Position numbers and translations under genes: made by a program. A DNA stretch of 64,000 nucleotides from Trichosporon coremiiforme (lineage: Eukaryota; Basidiomycota; Tremellomycetes; Trichosporonales; Trichosporonaceae). The stretch is from positions 1,413,004-1,477,003 of the forward strand of contig BCJJ01000008.1 of NCBI GenBank assembly GCA_039545355.1, in the 5' to 3' direction. Below, in pieces: positions 21,218-32,333 of the stretch. The notes under the pieces were generated by a model. That model saw nothing but the letters and a program-made list of their open reading frames with translations, was not told the origin of the DNA and made no database searches. Within the stretch, counting starts at the first letter, position 1; each line of letters opens with the position of its first letter.

Positions 21218-24200
21218 ATGTCGTCCCCTTCCAAGCTCGACCGCCTGGATACTGCCGGCTCCGACGCTGGCACTCCCAAGACCTCTCTCGACACGTCGGC
21301 CAAGACGCCCTCTCCCAAACCGAATGCCAGCAAAGTTAAGGGCATGGCCGCACGCTGGGAGACCAAGCCGGACACTGCACCGGCAGCGAAGGCCAAAGCC
21401 CAGCCCAAGCGTCTTAATGCAAGGCGCCCGACCATAAGTACGGCTTCCCCCCGCTCAGGCTCTCCCAACCCTCTGGGTTCAAGGCCCGGGGTGGGTTTGA
21501 GCTCGCCGGGAGGGAAGCTGAGCAAGTCGCCCAGCAGCACCTCGCCCAACTCCTTCAAGTCGGTCGACCCCAAGTCTGTCAAATCGAAGAATGGCAGCCG
21601 CCTGAGTGGAGGCTCACTGTCTGCCAAGACGAACGGTACGGCCATGACGCGTTCAGGTTCAACAGGTGCTACGGCATCGGACGCACTGGCCCCCTCTGAC
21701 GCGGACCCGGCATCGAAGAGTGACACGGAGAGCTTTGTCTCGACCTTGAGCCCGAGCAATGTGAACACGAAGCTGGACCCAAGCCCTTCGGTCAAGAGCG
21801 AAACACCCGACACGCCCACGGAGTTCGATAGCGTCCCACTCAATGAGGACGACGTGCCGGGGCCCGAGCACAAGCCTAGCAATGGGTCTATCTCGCCTAT
21901 CAAGATGAGCCCCAGCGTGGTGGCCACCTCGCCCGTTGTTGAGCCTACCCAGGTCTCGTCTCCTGATGTTGAACTGCGTGTTGAATCACCCCAGCCTGAT
22001 GTGACCCACGCGCCCGAGAAAGGCACCACCCCGGCTGAGACCACCTCAGGCACCGACATCGACCGCCTCTCGACTGCAGCTCCCAATGGTGACAGCGCTT
22101 CGCCTACCGCCTCTCTCGCCCCCGAGCCGTCGCCTGTCAAATCGGCCTTCAACTCCTTATTCGGCCGTGTCAGCCCCTCCGTCACTGCAACCTCACCTTC
22201 CGCTCCCACCCCCGCCGATGTCAAGAGCAAGGGCAAGGCTACGGAAGAGCCCGTTGAGGAGACCACGAACGGAGCTACAACCCCTAAAGATGCTGCCGCG
22301 AAGAGTGAGAGCCCCGTTAATGAGAATGCCACAGGTGAGGGCAAGCCGGACACTCTCAAGGTTGAGACTCCGAAGGTCTCGACGTTTTTCGCTTCTGCGT
22401 CGAAGACCTTCGGCGGTTTCTCATTACCTTCGGTGGCTCTGCCCACAGTGGCTCGTACCTCCGAATCTGCCCCTGACTCTGCCTCGAGCGATAAGGCTTC
22501 TACCCCACCGGTCACATCTTCTGTCAGCTCGGATAACCTAACCCCCGCAGACCTGCATCAGCACCAGCTCGGTCACCAAAAGACCGGTAGCCACAGTGCC
22601 GCCAACTGGCGCACAACCATGTCCAACACCATGTCAAGTCTTCTCCGTGGACAATCCAACGTCACTCCTCCTCCCCCCATCCGCACTGGATCCAGCTCGG
22701 CTGCGTTCATCCTGAAGCAGATCGACTCTCCGACTTCGATCCGCGACCGCCGTATTTCACGTGAGGCCGGTGGCAACACTGCTCTTCGAGAGGGCTTTGA
22801 GCGTGTGCGCAACGAGATGGAGGGCGCGGCCCGTGAGCTTCGGCGTGACCGTGCCGCCCGCGGAACTTCTCCGGGCGAGGAGGACGAGGTTGACTGGACT
22901 TTCTGGGGTGCAGTCGTGCAGGACTACGAAGAGGTCGCCCGCACCCGGCCCAAGGAGCTCTCTCGCGCTATCCAGCAGGGCATCCCTCCCGTCATCCGCG
23001 GTCCTATCTGGCAGCTCATGTCTAGCGCTAAGGACACCGAGCTCGAGGAGACGTACAAAGCTTTACTTAAGCTCTCTTCTCCCCACGAGAAGGCGATCCA
23101 CAAGGACCTGGCACGCACTTTCCCCAACCATCAGTTCTTCCAGGGCACCGGAACCGGACAGGAGAGTCTCTTCATGGTCGTCAAGGCCTACTCTCTGTAC
23201 GACCGCGAGGTCGGTTACACCCAGGGTCTTGCGTTCGTTGTCGCAGCACTCCTCCTGCACGTGAGTTTCCAATTGACGATGCTTAACTGACATCCAGATG
23301 CCCGACGAGGAGGCGTTCTGCGTCCTGGTCCGACTGATGGACTCGTACAACCTTCGCTCACACTACCTTGCCGAGATGCCCGGACTCCAGCTGCGTCTGT
23401 ACCAGTTCGACCGTCTTGTTGAGGACTGCCTGCCTCTGCTCCACAATCACATCGTCCGCAAGGGAATCAAGAGCTCCATGTTTGCGAGCCAGTGGTTCAT
23501 GACTCTGTTTTCCTACCGGTGAGCTTTATGTACCTTGTACCCAGCTGACCCCAGATTCCCTCTCGCGCTTGTGTACCGTGTGTTCGACATTGTTCTTGCT
23601 GAGGGCACTGAGGCTATGTTCCGATTCTCGCTTGCTCTTCTTCGTCGATCGGAGGACGAGCTTCTGAAGCTCAACGAGTTCGAGGACATCCTTCACTACC
23701 TGTCGGGTGACCTGTTCGAGGTCTACCGTGCGAAGGAGGGCGAGCACGTTGTGGACGAGACCGAAGGACAGCCGACCGCTGCCCAGGGCGAGTGGCGCAC
23801 GAACGACTTTGTCCGCGACGCTTACGATGCGCGAATGTACGTTGAGCTACGCCTCCGATTTCGCTTGAGCTGACATCACAGCACGCCTCTCATGCTCGAC
23901 GCGTACGAGAGCGAGTGGACAGAGAAATGCCGAGCGCAGACGGCGCACCTGCGTGAGGTTGAGGCTCTCCGCTCGGCGAACCGTCACCTCAGCGCGCAGG
24001 TCAAGACGCTCGAGGCGAGCGTTGCGGCGATGAACACGGAGCACGTCGACTTAGTTAAGGAACTTGTTATGGCCAAGATCGCTCGAGAGGAGATGGAGAC
24101 TGAGTTGGTCAAGTACAAGGCGATGTGCGCCCAGCTTGCTCAGTCCCAGCCTGGCGAGATCACCCCTCCCTCACGACGCTCCAGCGACATCCCGCCGCCA

Positions 24201-24323
24201 CTCCCGAAGAAGCAGTCGCCGCGCGGCAGCCCGCTGCTGAGCGGCATGGGCAGCGCGATGCCGAACATCAAGCGGGTCGCGTCTGCGTTATCCCAGCGCA
24301 GTAACACGTCCAACACGGACTGA
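21218..24323 (+). CDS. TBC-domain Rab GTPase-activating protein (Gyp5-like)
   Basis: Exons 21218-23260, 23298-23518, 23555-23836 and 23882-24323 give 995 residues. The first ~550 residues are disordered, rich in Ser/Pro/Thr with many SP/TP sites. The TBC domain runs about 580-800: 'RAIQQGIPPVIRGPIWQLM' with the catalytic Arg finger, 'GYTQGL' with the catalytic Gln finger, then 'FRFSLALLRRSEDELLKL'. A coiled coil of about 90 residues (REVEALRSANRHLSAQ...) follows, then a Pro-rich tail with 'PPPLPKKQSP', a likely SH3-binding site. This order (disordered, TBC, coiled coil) matches Gyp5/EVI5-type GAPs acting on secretory-pathway Rabs such as Ypt1 and Sec4 (family knowledge). Both fingers are intact. 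It is divergent from the J-protein gene. Confidence 0.92.
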
Positions 24324-24783
24324 ATCCAGCCGCGCCGCCAAAGCCGAGTGCAAGTGCAGACGACTGGCTTCACCTGGCGGTCGTGGCTCGCGTAACCCGT
24401 CAACCCTGCCTGTCACCATTGTATCATAGTCCACGCCTGGCCGTACCTGGCCACCATACATATATGCATGTGAACGTCGTCAAGAGCAGTAGTCCCGACG
24501 GAAGAGGCGCGAAGCGCTCAGACCGCTGGCTGAGTAAGTCCAGGCAAGCTGGCGCCCGGGTAACTATCGGCATCCGTGGGATCAGGCGTCCAACTCCGAA
24601 CCTCGGGCGTCCCGAGCTTACGGCCTCCACCAAGACGACTCGATCACTTCACTGCTGACCACCAAACGGGGTCCCCTTCTTATCTCTCCACTTTTCTGAC
24701 GCGTTGGTTTTTCCGTTCAGGCGGTCGATCAATCTCAGTCCTCATCTCGATCGTGACGTTGACCATCTCTGATCCGAGGCAAA

Positions 24784-27077
24784 ATGGATATCGAGGAGTG
24801 AGTAGTTCTAAGAGAATGGGCTGACAAGATAGGTTTCGGAAGGCAGGTGCGTTCGTATGATCGGCGGTGGAGGTGGGCATAAGCTGACTTGACCTTCCTT
24901 GACTGTCTCCCTTGTCACGACACATCAATTCTCACTGCTGAACCAATTACGAACGATATGCTACTTCTCGACTTGCAGGCTATGCCGCCATCGACCAAAT
25001 CTGCGACTACTATCAGACGCTGAACGAGCGTCCGGTCAAGTCCGAGGTCAAGCCGGGCTACCTCCTCGAGCAGCTTCCCAGTAAGTCCACAGACTGCTTT
25101 TCCCCTTGCTTCTCTCCTCCTCTCGGTGGCTCCTTGATGGAAAGCCTCTCCCTCATCGCTGTTCTCAAGCTTACATCAGCCTCTCCCCCGGCCAAAGGCC
25201 AGCCGTTCAATGAGATCGCGGCCGATTTCCAGGCCCGCATCATGCCCGGCATCACGCACTGGCAGCACCAGAAGTGGTTCGGATACTTCCCCTCTGTTGT
25301 CACGTTCGAGTCGATCCTCGGAGACCTTTACTCGTCCTCGGTCACGAACCCCGGCTTCAACGTGAGTTGCCGCAACGTCAATCCGTTCCGGAGTGTCGAG
25401 CGTCCTAGGTTGTTGCTCTGTTGCTTCAGCGGCAGAGAGATGCGCGAGGGCACGGAAATGAGCTATTTGAGCGAGCCTCTTAGCTGACACACAGTGGTCG
25501 TGCTCGCCCGCGTGCACTGAGCTCGAGCAAGTCGTGACGGACTGGATGGTTGAGGTTCTGGGTCTGGACCCCGTGTTCCGCACTTCGGGCGGAAAGGGCG
25601 GTGGCATCATCGGCGTGAGTGTCGTCTTCCTCGTGTTCTTGGCCTCCATCTGAGCTAGGTGAGACTCGGAGTAGCTAACCTCAGAACTCTGCCTCCGAGT
25701 CGTGTCTGACCGCCGCCATCGCGGCTCGCGAACGCGCGCTTCGCTACCTCGCCTCGCAGCAATCCAAGACTTTGAACGGACTGGGCCACGACGGTGCCGC
25801 GGGCCATGTCACGGAGAGCGGCACCGCGACTCCCCAGACCGCTGGTGGACCGACCGCCGTCCCGCTCTCGGTGCGCGAGAAGCACACGAAGAACTTGGTC
25901 ATGTACGTCTCGACGCAGACGCACTCTGTCGGCTCGAAGGCGGCACTCATCCTCGGCATGCAGTGCCGCGCGCTGCCGGTGCATGCGCCCGACTACTCGT
26001 TCCGCGGCGACGTGCTCCGCAAGGCGATCGAGGAGGACGTCAAGAACGGCTACATTCCCTTCTTCGTTGTCGGTACTGTTGGATCGACGAGTTCCGGTGC
26101 TGTCGACCACATCGCTGAGCTCGGCGAGGTTGGTGAGTTAGCTGCCGGCTGGAGCGAACTGACATTGCAGTGAAGGACTACCCGACCGCGTTCCTCCACG
26201 TTGACGCCGCCTGGGCTGGCGTCGCGTATGCCCTCCCCGAGCAGAGGAAGCCGCTCCGCCTCGACGAGGTCAACAAGTACGCCGACTCGTTCTGCACCAA
26301 CATGCACAAGTGGGGACTTGTCGGATTCGACTGCTGTGAGTGACACACGTAGCTAGTAGCTCGTTTATCGATAGCTAACAAAGCAGCTCTCTTCTTCGTC
26401 CGCGACAGGCGCGACTTGACCGAAGCCCTGGACATCACTCCGGTACGTCTAGCAGGTGCAACGGTCGGCTGAGGCGGTCGTTTGAAGCTGCTTGCTGCTG
26501 CAGCAGCTAGCTGACACACAGGCCTACCTCCGCACAAAGGAGGGAGACTCAGGAGCCGTCATCGACTACCGCAACTGGCAGTTGGCGCTCGGACGACGAT
26601 TCCGTAGCATCAAGCTCTGGTTTGTGCTTCGCGGCTATGGTGTCGAGGGACTGCAGAGCCACCTCCGTAACGTGAGTTTCTCCAAGCAGCTATGTGATTC
26701 TTCCACTAGCTAACTGAACCCAGGGCATCGAGTACTGCGAGCAGCTCACGTCTCTCGTCAAGCGCAACGCCTCTTTCGAGATTGTCGCCCCGCCAATCCT
26801 TGGTCTGCTCGACTTCCGCCTGATCACGGACCCGAAGGCGGCGGACCCCGAGCTGAACGCACTCAACGCCGAGCTCATGGACCGCCTGAATGCGCGCCCC
26901 GAGGTCATGCTCACGCAGACAGTGCTCAAGTCCGTCGAGAGCGAGGTGTACTGCATCCGCTTCGCTATTGGAGCGCAGAAGACGACGTGGGAGGATGTCG
27001 AGGAGATCTGGCACGTGGTGGAGCAGGAGGGACAAAAGCTGCTCGGCGAGTGGAAGCAGAAGCAGGTCGCGAACTAG
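24784..27077 (+). CDS. Aromatic-L-amino-acid decarboxylase (group II PLP decarboxylase)
   Basis: Ten exons: 24784-24797, 24833-24846, 24979-25080, 25180-25361, 25495-25614, 25685-26132, 26171-26335, 26387-26442, 26522-26671 and 26724-27077, giving 534 residues. The first two exons are only 14 bases each. Family landmarks are '[15 protein letters not shown]', the phosphate-binding 'GGGIIGNSASESC', '[14 protein letters not shown]', 'HVDAAWAG' with the Asp that contacts the PLP ring nitrogen, and '[13 protein letters not shown]' with the Schiff-base Lys. These define the tyrosine/tryptophan/DOPA decarboxylase group rather than glutamate decarboxylase. The reaction is decarboxylation of an aromatic amino acid to the amine; which substrate is used cannot be read from sequence by eye. 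No neighbouring pathway genes are evident. Several introns (99-133 bases) are longer than the local norm. Confidence 0.92.
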
Positions 27078-28950
27078 GCGCTTGCTCGGAGCAAAGGAAG
27101 CGTGCGAGCATAGTAGGGTAGGGTACGATGCATCTTACAACCATCTGATCTCGTTTCACGAGGGCCCGGCGCAGTGTTTGGGTATTAATTCTGATTCCGG
27201 CAGTTCCTGGTTCTCCTGTCTGCGGCCATCAAACTCAGACCGCGGCCACCGCTACTAATGGAAACTTTGCAGAACACGTAACTAGCCGCAAGCTTGACTC
27301 ATGCAACACTTCCTGTGCAATAGAGATGCCAGTGGCCCACTCATACAGACCCTTTCGATGTTCCCGCGATGTTTGCGAGAACACATCCCTCGTTCCTGGG
27401 CAGTGCTGGTGGGCAACTCTAAAGCCAGCCCGTCTGATATTGATTCACAACAGCACGGGCGGTACTGCGAGCCCGATATGATGTTGAAAGGCTACGCATC
27501 GCGCTCGATACGGTTGCTCGTGTCGGCACCATCAATCTTATGCCCCGGCAACAAACTTTGCAGCTGGTGGAACTGTACGCACCGCACGACGCGCCGAGCG
27601 AGCAAGGTCGTGCGACGCCATCCATACACCTCTGGCGAGGCGCCGCGGACTTCTGGAGCTATGAGTACTCGTACGTGCAGCACTGTCTCCGGGATGGAGG
27701 CCTTTAACATGTTCGAGCAGATGGCGACGGCACCGTTCACGGGCAGTGCCAGCTGACTGGCCGCTCTCCTAAGGCTTGTGATAACACCGGCTCCACGACC
27801 TTATGGGTTCAGGTCTACCTTCACTGCTGGCAGTGGTGACCTCGTAATCCCTAGAGAAATCGACAAAGAATCCATGTCAACGACCAAGCAATAGTATATA
27901 TTGAACGAAATGTTAATGCATGGACTGGCAGGACAACCACAATCGTACACGGCTGAATGAATTTCTGCCCAAGCGTAACAGGTGCCACTGCTACAGCGTC
28001 TCTGCAATCTCCATATCCACAGACCAGCTGTTGACGCCTATCACATTCAACCTCTCTCCAACTGCTCTCGTGACTCGATATGGTGCTTGGCTCATTCTCT
28101 TCATAGGCCCTGTTGCCTTACGTTTGCACACGCAACACATCCTTCGGAGCCAAGACGCATCATAGCAGACCTTCGGCGCTACTTCAGTGCCGACAGTGTG
28201 CCTGCCAAGCTCGGTTCTCCACCCTCGCCGTCATTTCGTCGTCACATGCGGCATGGCGCCGTCACGGGTCGCGACCATCGGAGGATGGCCGCACCTCGCC
28301 TCCGAATCTAGCACCATTCGTTGTTCAGTCTCGTCGCCATGTGATGCCTCGGGGCTATGCATGTGCCTTCCGGAATAATGAAGAGCGTCATCGATTCCGT
28401 CACGGTGTCCCCTCTTTTCCGGCGCCCAGAAGAGAAGATGACTACTTTGCTGAAGTGCCACAGTAGGTAGGTGGACGAGTCCGGATCAGTTGCTGGGGAA
28501 GGTACATAAGCAATTGGATCCCAGTATCATGGCTTTGTTCTGGACATAACTTTTCCTTCCTGTTGGTGAGTCGGCTACAGTACGAAAGTGGCGGATACTC
28601 AAGTTCTGCTTCCGCCAACACCTTGACTGCAGCATACCCACAATACCACATAAACAATGCTGTCGCAAGGGCAGTATGAATGAGCAGTCGCCGTGATCGA
28701 TGCTTTCGACGAGAATCACTTTGAAGTCATTGCCCCCTGAAACCACCTCAACGAGAATCACACTTCGAAACGCTTGTAGGAACCTTTACGTCGAATGTTG
28801 CTCTGCGGTGATGCAAGAAAATGTGCGCCCCCCCCCCCCCTTGCCACGCTGCCAAGTCTGACGCCCATGCAGGCTCGCTTGGCGTCAGCTCAACTTTCTG
28901 GTCTGGGTGAACCATCAGTGGTCATATTCAGACCCGTTCAACATTTACCT
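27078..28950. other. Gene-poor stretch
   Basis: No gene I can support. Open frames are short and unlike protein domains. A run of 13 C lies at 28828-28840. Third-position G/C enrichment typical of the local genes is absent, which argues against hidden exons. Confidence 0.5.
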
Positions 28951-29235
28951 CCACCTCCACACCGAAACTTCACCGCTAGGCAAGCCCCTCCCCATTCGAC
29001 CCTTACCACCTCTCCAATCGTCTTCAACGACCGTTCTCCTTCGCTCCATATCATACCCCATCACCCGGTGCACAGACGCACGCCAAAAAGGTCCTCGCCG
29101 GGATTTGAACCCGGGGCCACTCCCAATCGCTCCTCAAGAGGAGTTGGAGGCAAAGCTCAAGATGTTAGATCACCCTAAGAGAGTATGATAACCACTACAC
29201 CACGAGAACGTCCCTATTTGTGGACGAGAGTTGCG
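28950..29235 (-). repeat. Diverged duplication around tRNA-Pro (copy 1)
   Basis: Read on the minus strand, this segment parallels 41250-41540 on the plus strand. A CTCTCGTCCA-like lead-in precedes the tRNA, the 120-base tRNA gene is identical, and downstream there are shared diverged blocks: GAGCGAAGGA-ACGGTCGTTG, then further on a TTTCGG-TGGAGGTGGAGGT block. The flanks differ at many positions while the gene does not. Confidence 0.6.
29090..29209 (-). tRNA. tRNA-Pro(AGG) with 47-base intron, copy 1
   Basis: Cloverleaf built by hand. The acceptor stem is GTTCTCG with CGAGGAC (one G-U pair), and the D arm is GTGTAGTGGTTATCAT. The anticodon stem is CTCTC with GGGAG, the loop TTAGGGT has anticodon AGG, and the T arm is CCGGG-TTCAAAT-CCCGG. 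A 47-base intron sits one base after the anticodon, the canonical tRNA intron site. A T-run (29085-29089 complement) follows as the RNA polymerase III terminator. The sequence is identical, intron included, to the copy at 41273. Confidence 0.93.
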
Positions 29236-30792
29236 TGCACCCGCTGGATTATGATGGTTCAGCTGCCACGTGTGCTGTTGGGATCTAGGTCGCTGGATGC
29301 CCGAGTAACGATGTGACTCGCAGCGCGACTAGACAGAACTGATCGATTGAGTGAGTGTGCCTAGGGTGGCCAGGAAGCCGTTTAAATATCTAACAGGCAG
29401 CTAGAGAACAGTAAGACTAGCTGCAGGCTGTTGGAAGGTGCCGGGGACACTGAGAATGTGTGTAAGAAGCATCCGGCGAAACAGGGGTGCTGACGAGAAC
29501 AATAGGACGTCAAAACGGGGGTGCTGCCGAGCACCGGGTTGACGGGCAAGAAATCATATGATTTCCAACAGTGTGCCGCTGGAAGGGCCAGAGATGGGGT
29601 AGGGACAATTCTGCCTGCTGTATCGGAGGTGTGAGAGCCGGAACAAACATGAGGTGAGGGGAAACTTGATCGAGAGCTGTATTCATATGTGTCTGCTGTG
29701 AGGAGGGCGCCACGAGTCGAGCGGGTGTGGTTGACGTCGGGGGAGAATAAGATGAGAGAGGAAGGATCGAAGGCAGCTAGAATCATGCGACCTGTTTGGC
29801 GTAAGGCGCAGGCGGCGCGCTCCGAAGCACAGCAAGCGGTCAAGGGCGGTTTCGGGCCGTAGCGCCCGCCACCAACTGTCTCAAGTCTTGACCATGACCG
29901 TTGCGCCCCTCCGTCGGAGAAGCGACCTTGCAGATTCGTGTTTTCCCACGGTCTCCTCGGTCTGAAACACCAGCGCACAGCCCCTTATCGAGGTCTTCCC
30001 ACTGAGTGTTCCCACAGACCCGGCTGAAATGGTGGCGAGCACTGCGTAGAGGAGGATTTGTCAAGCGGTGGCCGGTGTGTACTTCTGCACGCCGGGAAGC
30101 ATGATGCCGGAGGCGTCCTATGAGCATAGGGATCGCCCTCCACCCTGGGCCGGAGTAATCTTTGCGCAGGGCGGTGGTGGAAGCCGGGGCGTGATTGGAC
30201 GGGCGACACATGTGCCACTGTGGTTCCTGAGACCCCAAGGCTGAACAGGGGCGATTCGCCACCGGCCGTGCGGGCGTCTTGGTCGGGTTGGTGTGTCGCC
30301 AGGCAGCGGACCTAATAACGGTTGCGCGGTTGCGCGGTTCGCTCCGTCCCTTGTTCTACCTGCCGTTTGGCGCTTCCCACTCGGCGTCCACCACCGCCAT
30401 TGCACCATCCATACTCGGCCGGGCCCCTCCTGCCCGCACTGACGCATACTCGGCCTCCCTCGGTCATCACGGCTTCTCTCGCCTTCGAGCCTTCTCTCCC
30501 GCCCCGCCCGCCGCCTCGCATACACGGTTCAAGGCCCATCCTCACACCCGGCCTCAACTTTTCCCTTATCTCGTCTCGTCTCCTCCCACTCTCACATCCA
30601 TGGAGTAAGTCATCCGCTATCTTTCCTATCTTCTCTCCTACTCTTCTTTGATTCTCCCATTCTTCGCCCCCCTTCATTCTTTCACACCACTTTCGCTTTT
30701 CGTTTTTCTTCGCCGTCGATTCCCTCCGACCTGCACACCAAAATATCACTTCGTCCCTCCCATCAACCACCTGACACGTTGAGCCGCCCTCC
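29236..30792. other. Gene-poor stretch and 5' flank of the Apq12-like gene
   Basis: A 198-codon minus-strand open frame (29382-29978) has no domain character and unusual codon use, so I leave it out. From about 30350 the sequence becomes pyrimidine-rich on the plus strand, as in a fungal promoter and 5' leader. ATGGAGTAAGT at 30600 looks like a donor of a leader intron, but I cannot join it in frame to the following gene. Confidence 0.45.
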
Positions 30793-32007
30793 ATGTTAGG
30801 CATGTTCCGTGTTGAGAAGAGGGACGACTACGCTTACCGGCGCTACGACATGCGCAGCGTCGGTGTCGGACCCGCCAAGACGACAGAGACCGCGGTTAGG
30901 GGCCGCGAGCGTTCAGTGCGGCAGCGCGAGATCGAGCTTGTGCAGGGTGCTGGGCCGTCTGTGTCCGAGATCCGGCGGGAGTTCGACCGCGCTTCGGCGG
31001 TGCAGGCGGACTACTACGAAGACGACGAAGAGTACCCCGACGACGACGAGTACTACGACGACGAGATCGAGGTCGTCGAGGGCCCGCTGGCGGCGCGCGA
31101 CCTCGTGCGCCGGCTTGACCGGCTCGAGGCGCTCGACGCCGCCGCAAAGGCGTACGACGAGAGCTTCGACCTGCGGGATCTGCGCGACCTGCGCGAGCTG
31201 CAGCTCTCGGACGGCGAAATCTCCCACCCCCCGCCCTACCCCGACAGCCGGGGATCGCCTCGCTCTCACTCTCCACTCCGCAACCGCCCGGTGCTGACCA
31301 CAATCTTCTTCAGCTTCGTAAACCGGTACATCGCTCCGCACCTGCCCGAGGACATCCAGGCCATCCTTCACGACCCGCCGTCGCTGAACGACCCGGCGTC
31401 GCTCGTGCCCCTCCTCCGCGCTGCAGCACCGTACACGCAGTACCTCCTCGTGCTTGTCGCGCTCTACATCGTCTGGGCGTTCGTGACCGGCATCGTGTTC
31501 TACCTCGGGCGCTTCTTGCGCTTCTGCTTCCGTATCGGCCCCGTCCTCGCCATCATCGCCTGGGTCATGGCCAGCACGGGCCAGGGTGGCATCGATGTCC
31601 TCTTCGACGCCTTGAAAGCCTATGCCGGCGAGGGAGCCGGAAACAACCGCCAGGCGGGCCGTTACGGCGGCGCTGGTGGTGCTGGCGGCGTGCCGAGGGG
31701 AGCGGGCATGTACGAGGCCGGGCGCCGGACGCGGCGCCGCGCCCCCGGCGGCGGAGAGCGGTACGACGCGCGCGAGGCGCAGGGCTACTACAACAACCCG
31801 CGGACGCGGACGCGCCGCAACGAGCCCCAGGAGCCGGCCGACATGCTCTCGGCCTTCCTCAACAATGACGGGCTTGCCGGCACAGTGCAGGAGTTCGTGA
31901 AGCGTGCCGTCGCTAAGGGCACTGGGCTTGACTGGCTACTTGGCCAGAACCAGAACGATGACCAGCGCGACAAACGCGACGGCGCCCGCACCACCCGCAC
32001 CAGGTAG
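30793..32007 (+). CDS. Apq12-like nuclear-envelope/ER membrane protein
   Basis: Single exon, 404 residues; a start at the Met three codons later is equally possible. The N-terminal ~130 residues are charged, with an acidic Tyr/Asp patch and a likely coiled-coil segment (LVRRLDRLEALDAAAKAYDES). The middle has two hydrophobic segments, about 215-235 (YTQYLLVLVALYIVWAFVTG) and about 240-262 (FLRFCFRIGPVLAIIAWVM), separated by a short turn, as in Apq12, a small two-pass protein of the nuclear envelope and ER needed for pore assembly and membrane fluidity. A Gly/Arg/Tyr-rich tail and a conserved-looking 'LSAFLNNDGLAGTVQEFVKRAV' follow. Yeast Apq12 is much shorter, so the assignment rests on the hairpin and is tentative. 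Confidence 0.6.
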   Translation: MLGMFRVEKRDDYAYRRYDMRSVGVGPAKTTETAVRGRERSVRQREIELVQGAGPSVSEIRREFDRASAVQADYYEDDEEYPDDDEYYDDEIEVVEGPLAARDLVRRLDRLEALDAAAKAYDESFDLRDLRDLRELQLSDGEISHPPPYPDSRGSPRSHSPLRNRPVLTTIFFSFVNRYIAPHLPEDIQAILHDPPSLNDPASLVPLLRAAAPYTQYLLVLVALYIVWAFVTGIVFYLGRFLRFCFRIGPVLAIIAWVMASTGQGGIDVLFDALKAYAGEGAGNNRQAGRYGGAGGAGGVPRGAGMYEAGRRTRRRAPGGGERYDAREAQGYYNNPRTRTRRNEPQEPADMLSAFLNNDGLAGTVQEFVKRAVAKGTGLDWLLGQNQNDDQRDKRDGARTTRTR

Positions 32008-32333
32008 ATGACCCTGTCCGCTATAGAGTACCGATCCGTGTCCAGCTAGACGCCGTGTTGATTGTAGATTGTTTGTGCCATGTATCGAGAACACCTAATG
32101 CCGCCTAGCCTTTGCTGCCTTATGCTACCTCACTGCTTCCTCATTTTTGGTTCAGAATCAGTGCGTTAAAGGCGCTGCGTGTGTATTTTGACGGATGAGG
32201 TGGCCAAGGAGCCTGCGCGGCAATTATGACACGCCGGCGTTGACCCTGACGTCAGTCTGCCAGTTGTCAGCGAAATGTTCGGTGGAGGTCGATCACCCCT
32301 CTCGACACCACATCATCAGTCAGCAGCAGCGAC

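Noticed and set aside
21166..22515. 449-codon open frame opposite the TBC gene
   Set aside because: Ser/Leu-rich shadow of the disordered N-terminal part of the Rab-GAP.
29382..29978. 198-codon minus-strand open frame in the gene-poor region
   Set aside because: Mixed composition, no domain, no codon bias of the local genes, no supported introns.
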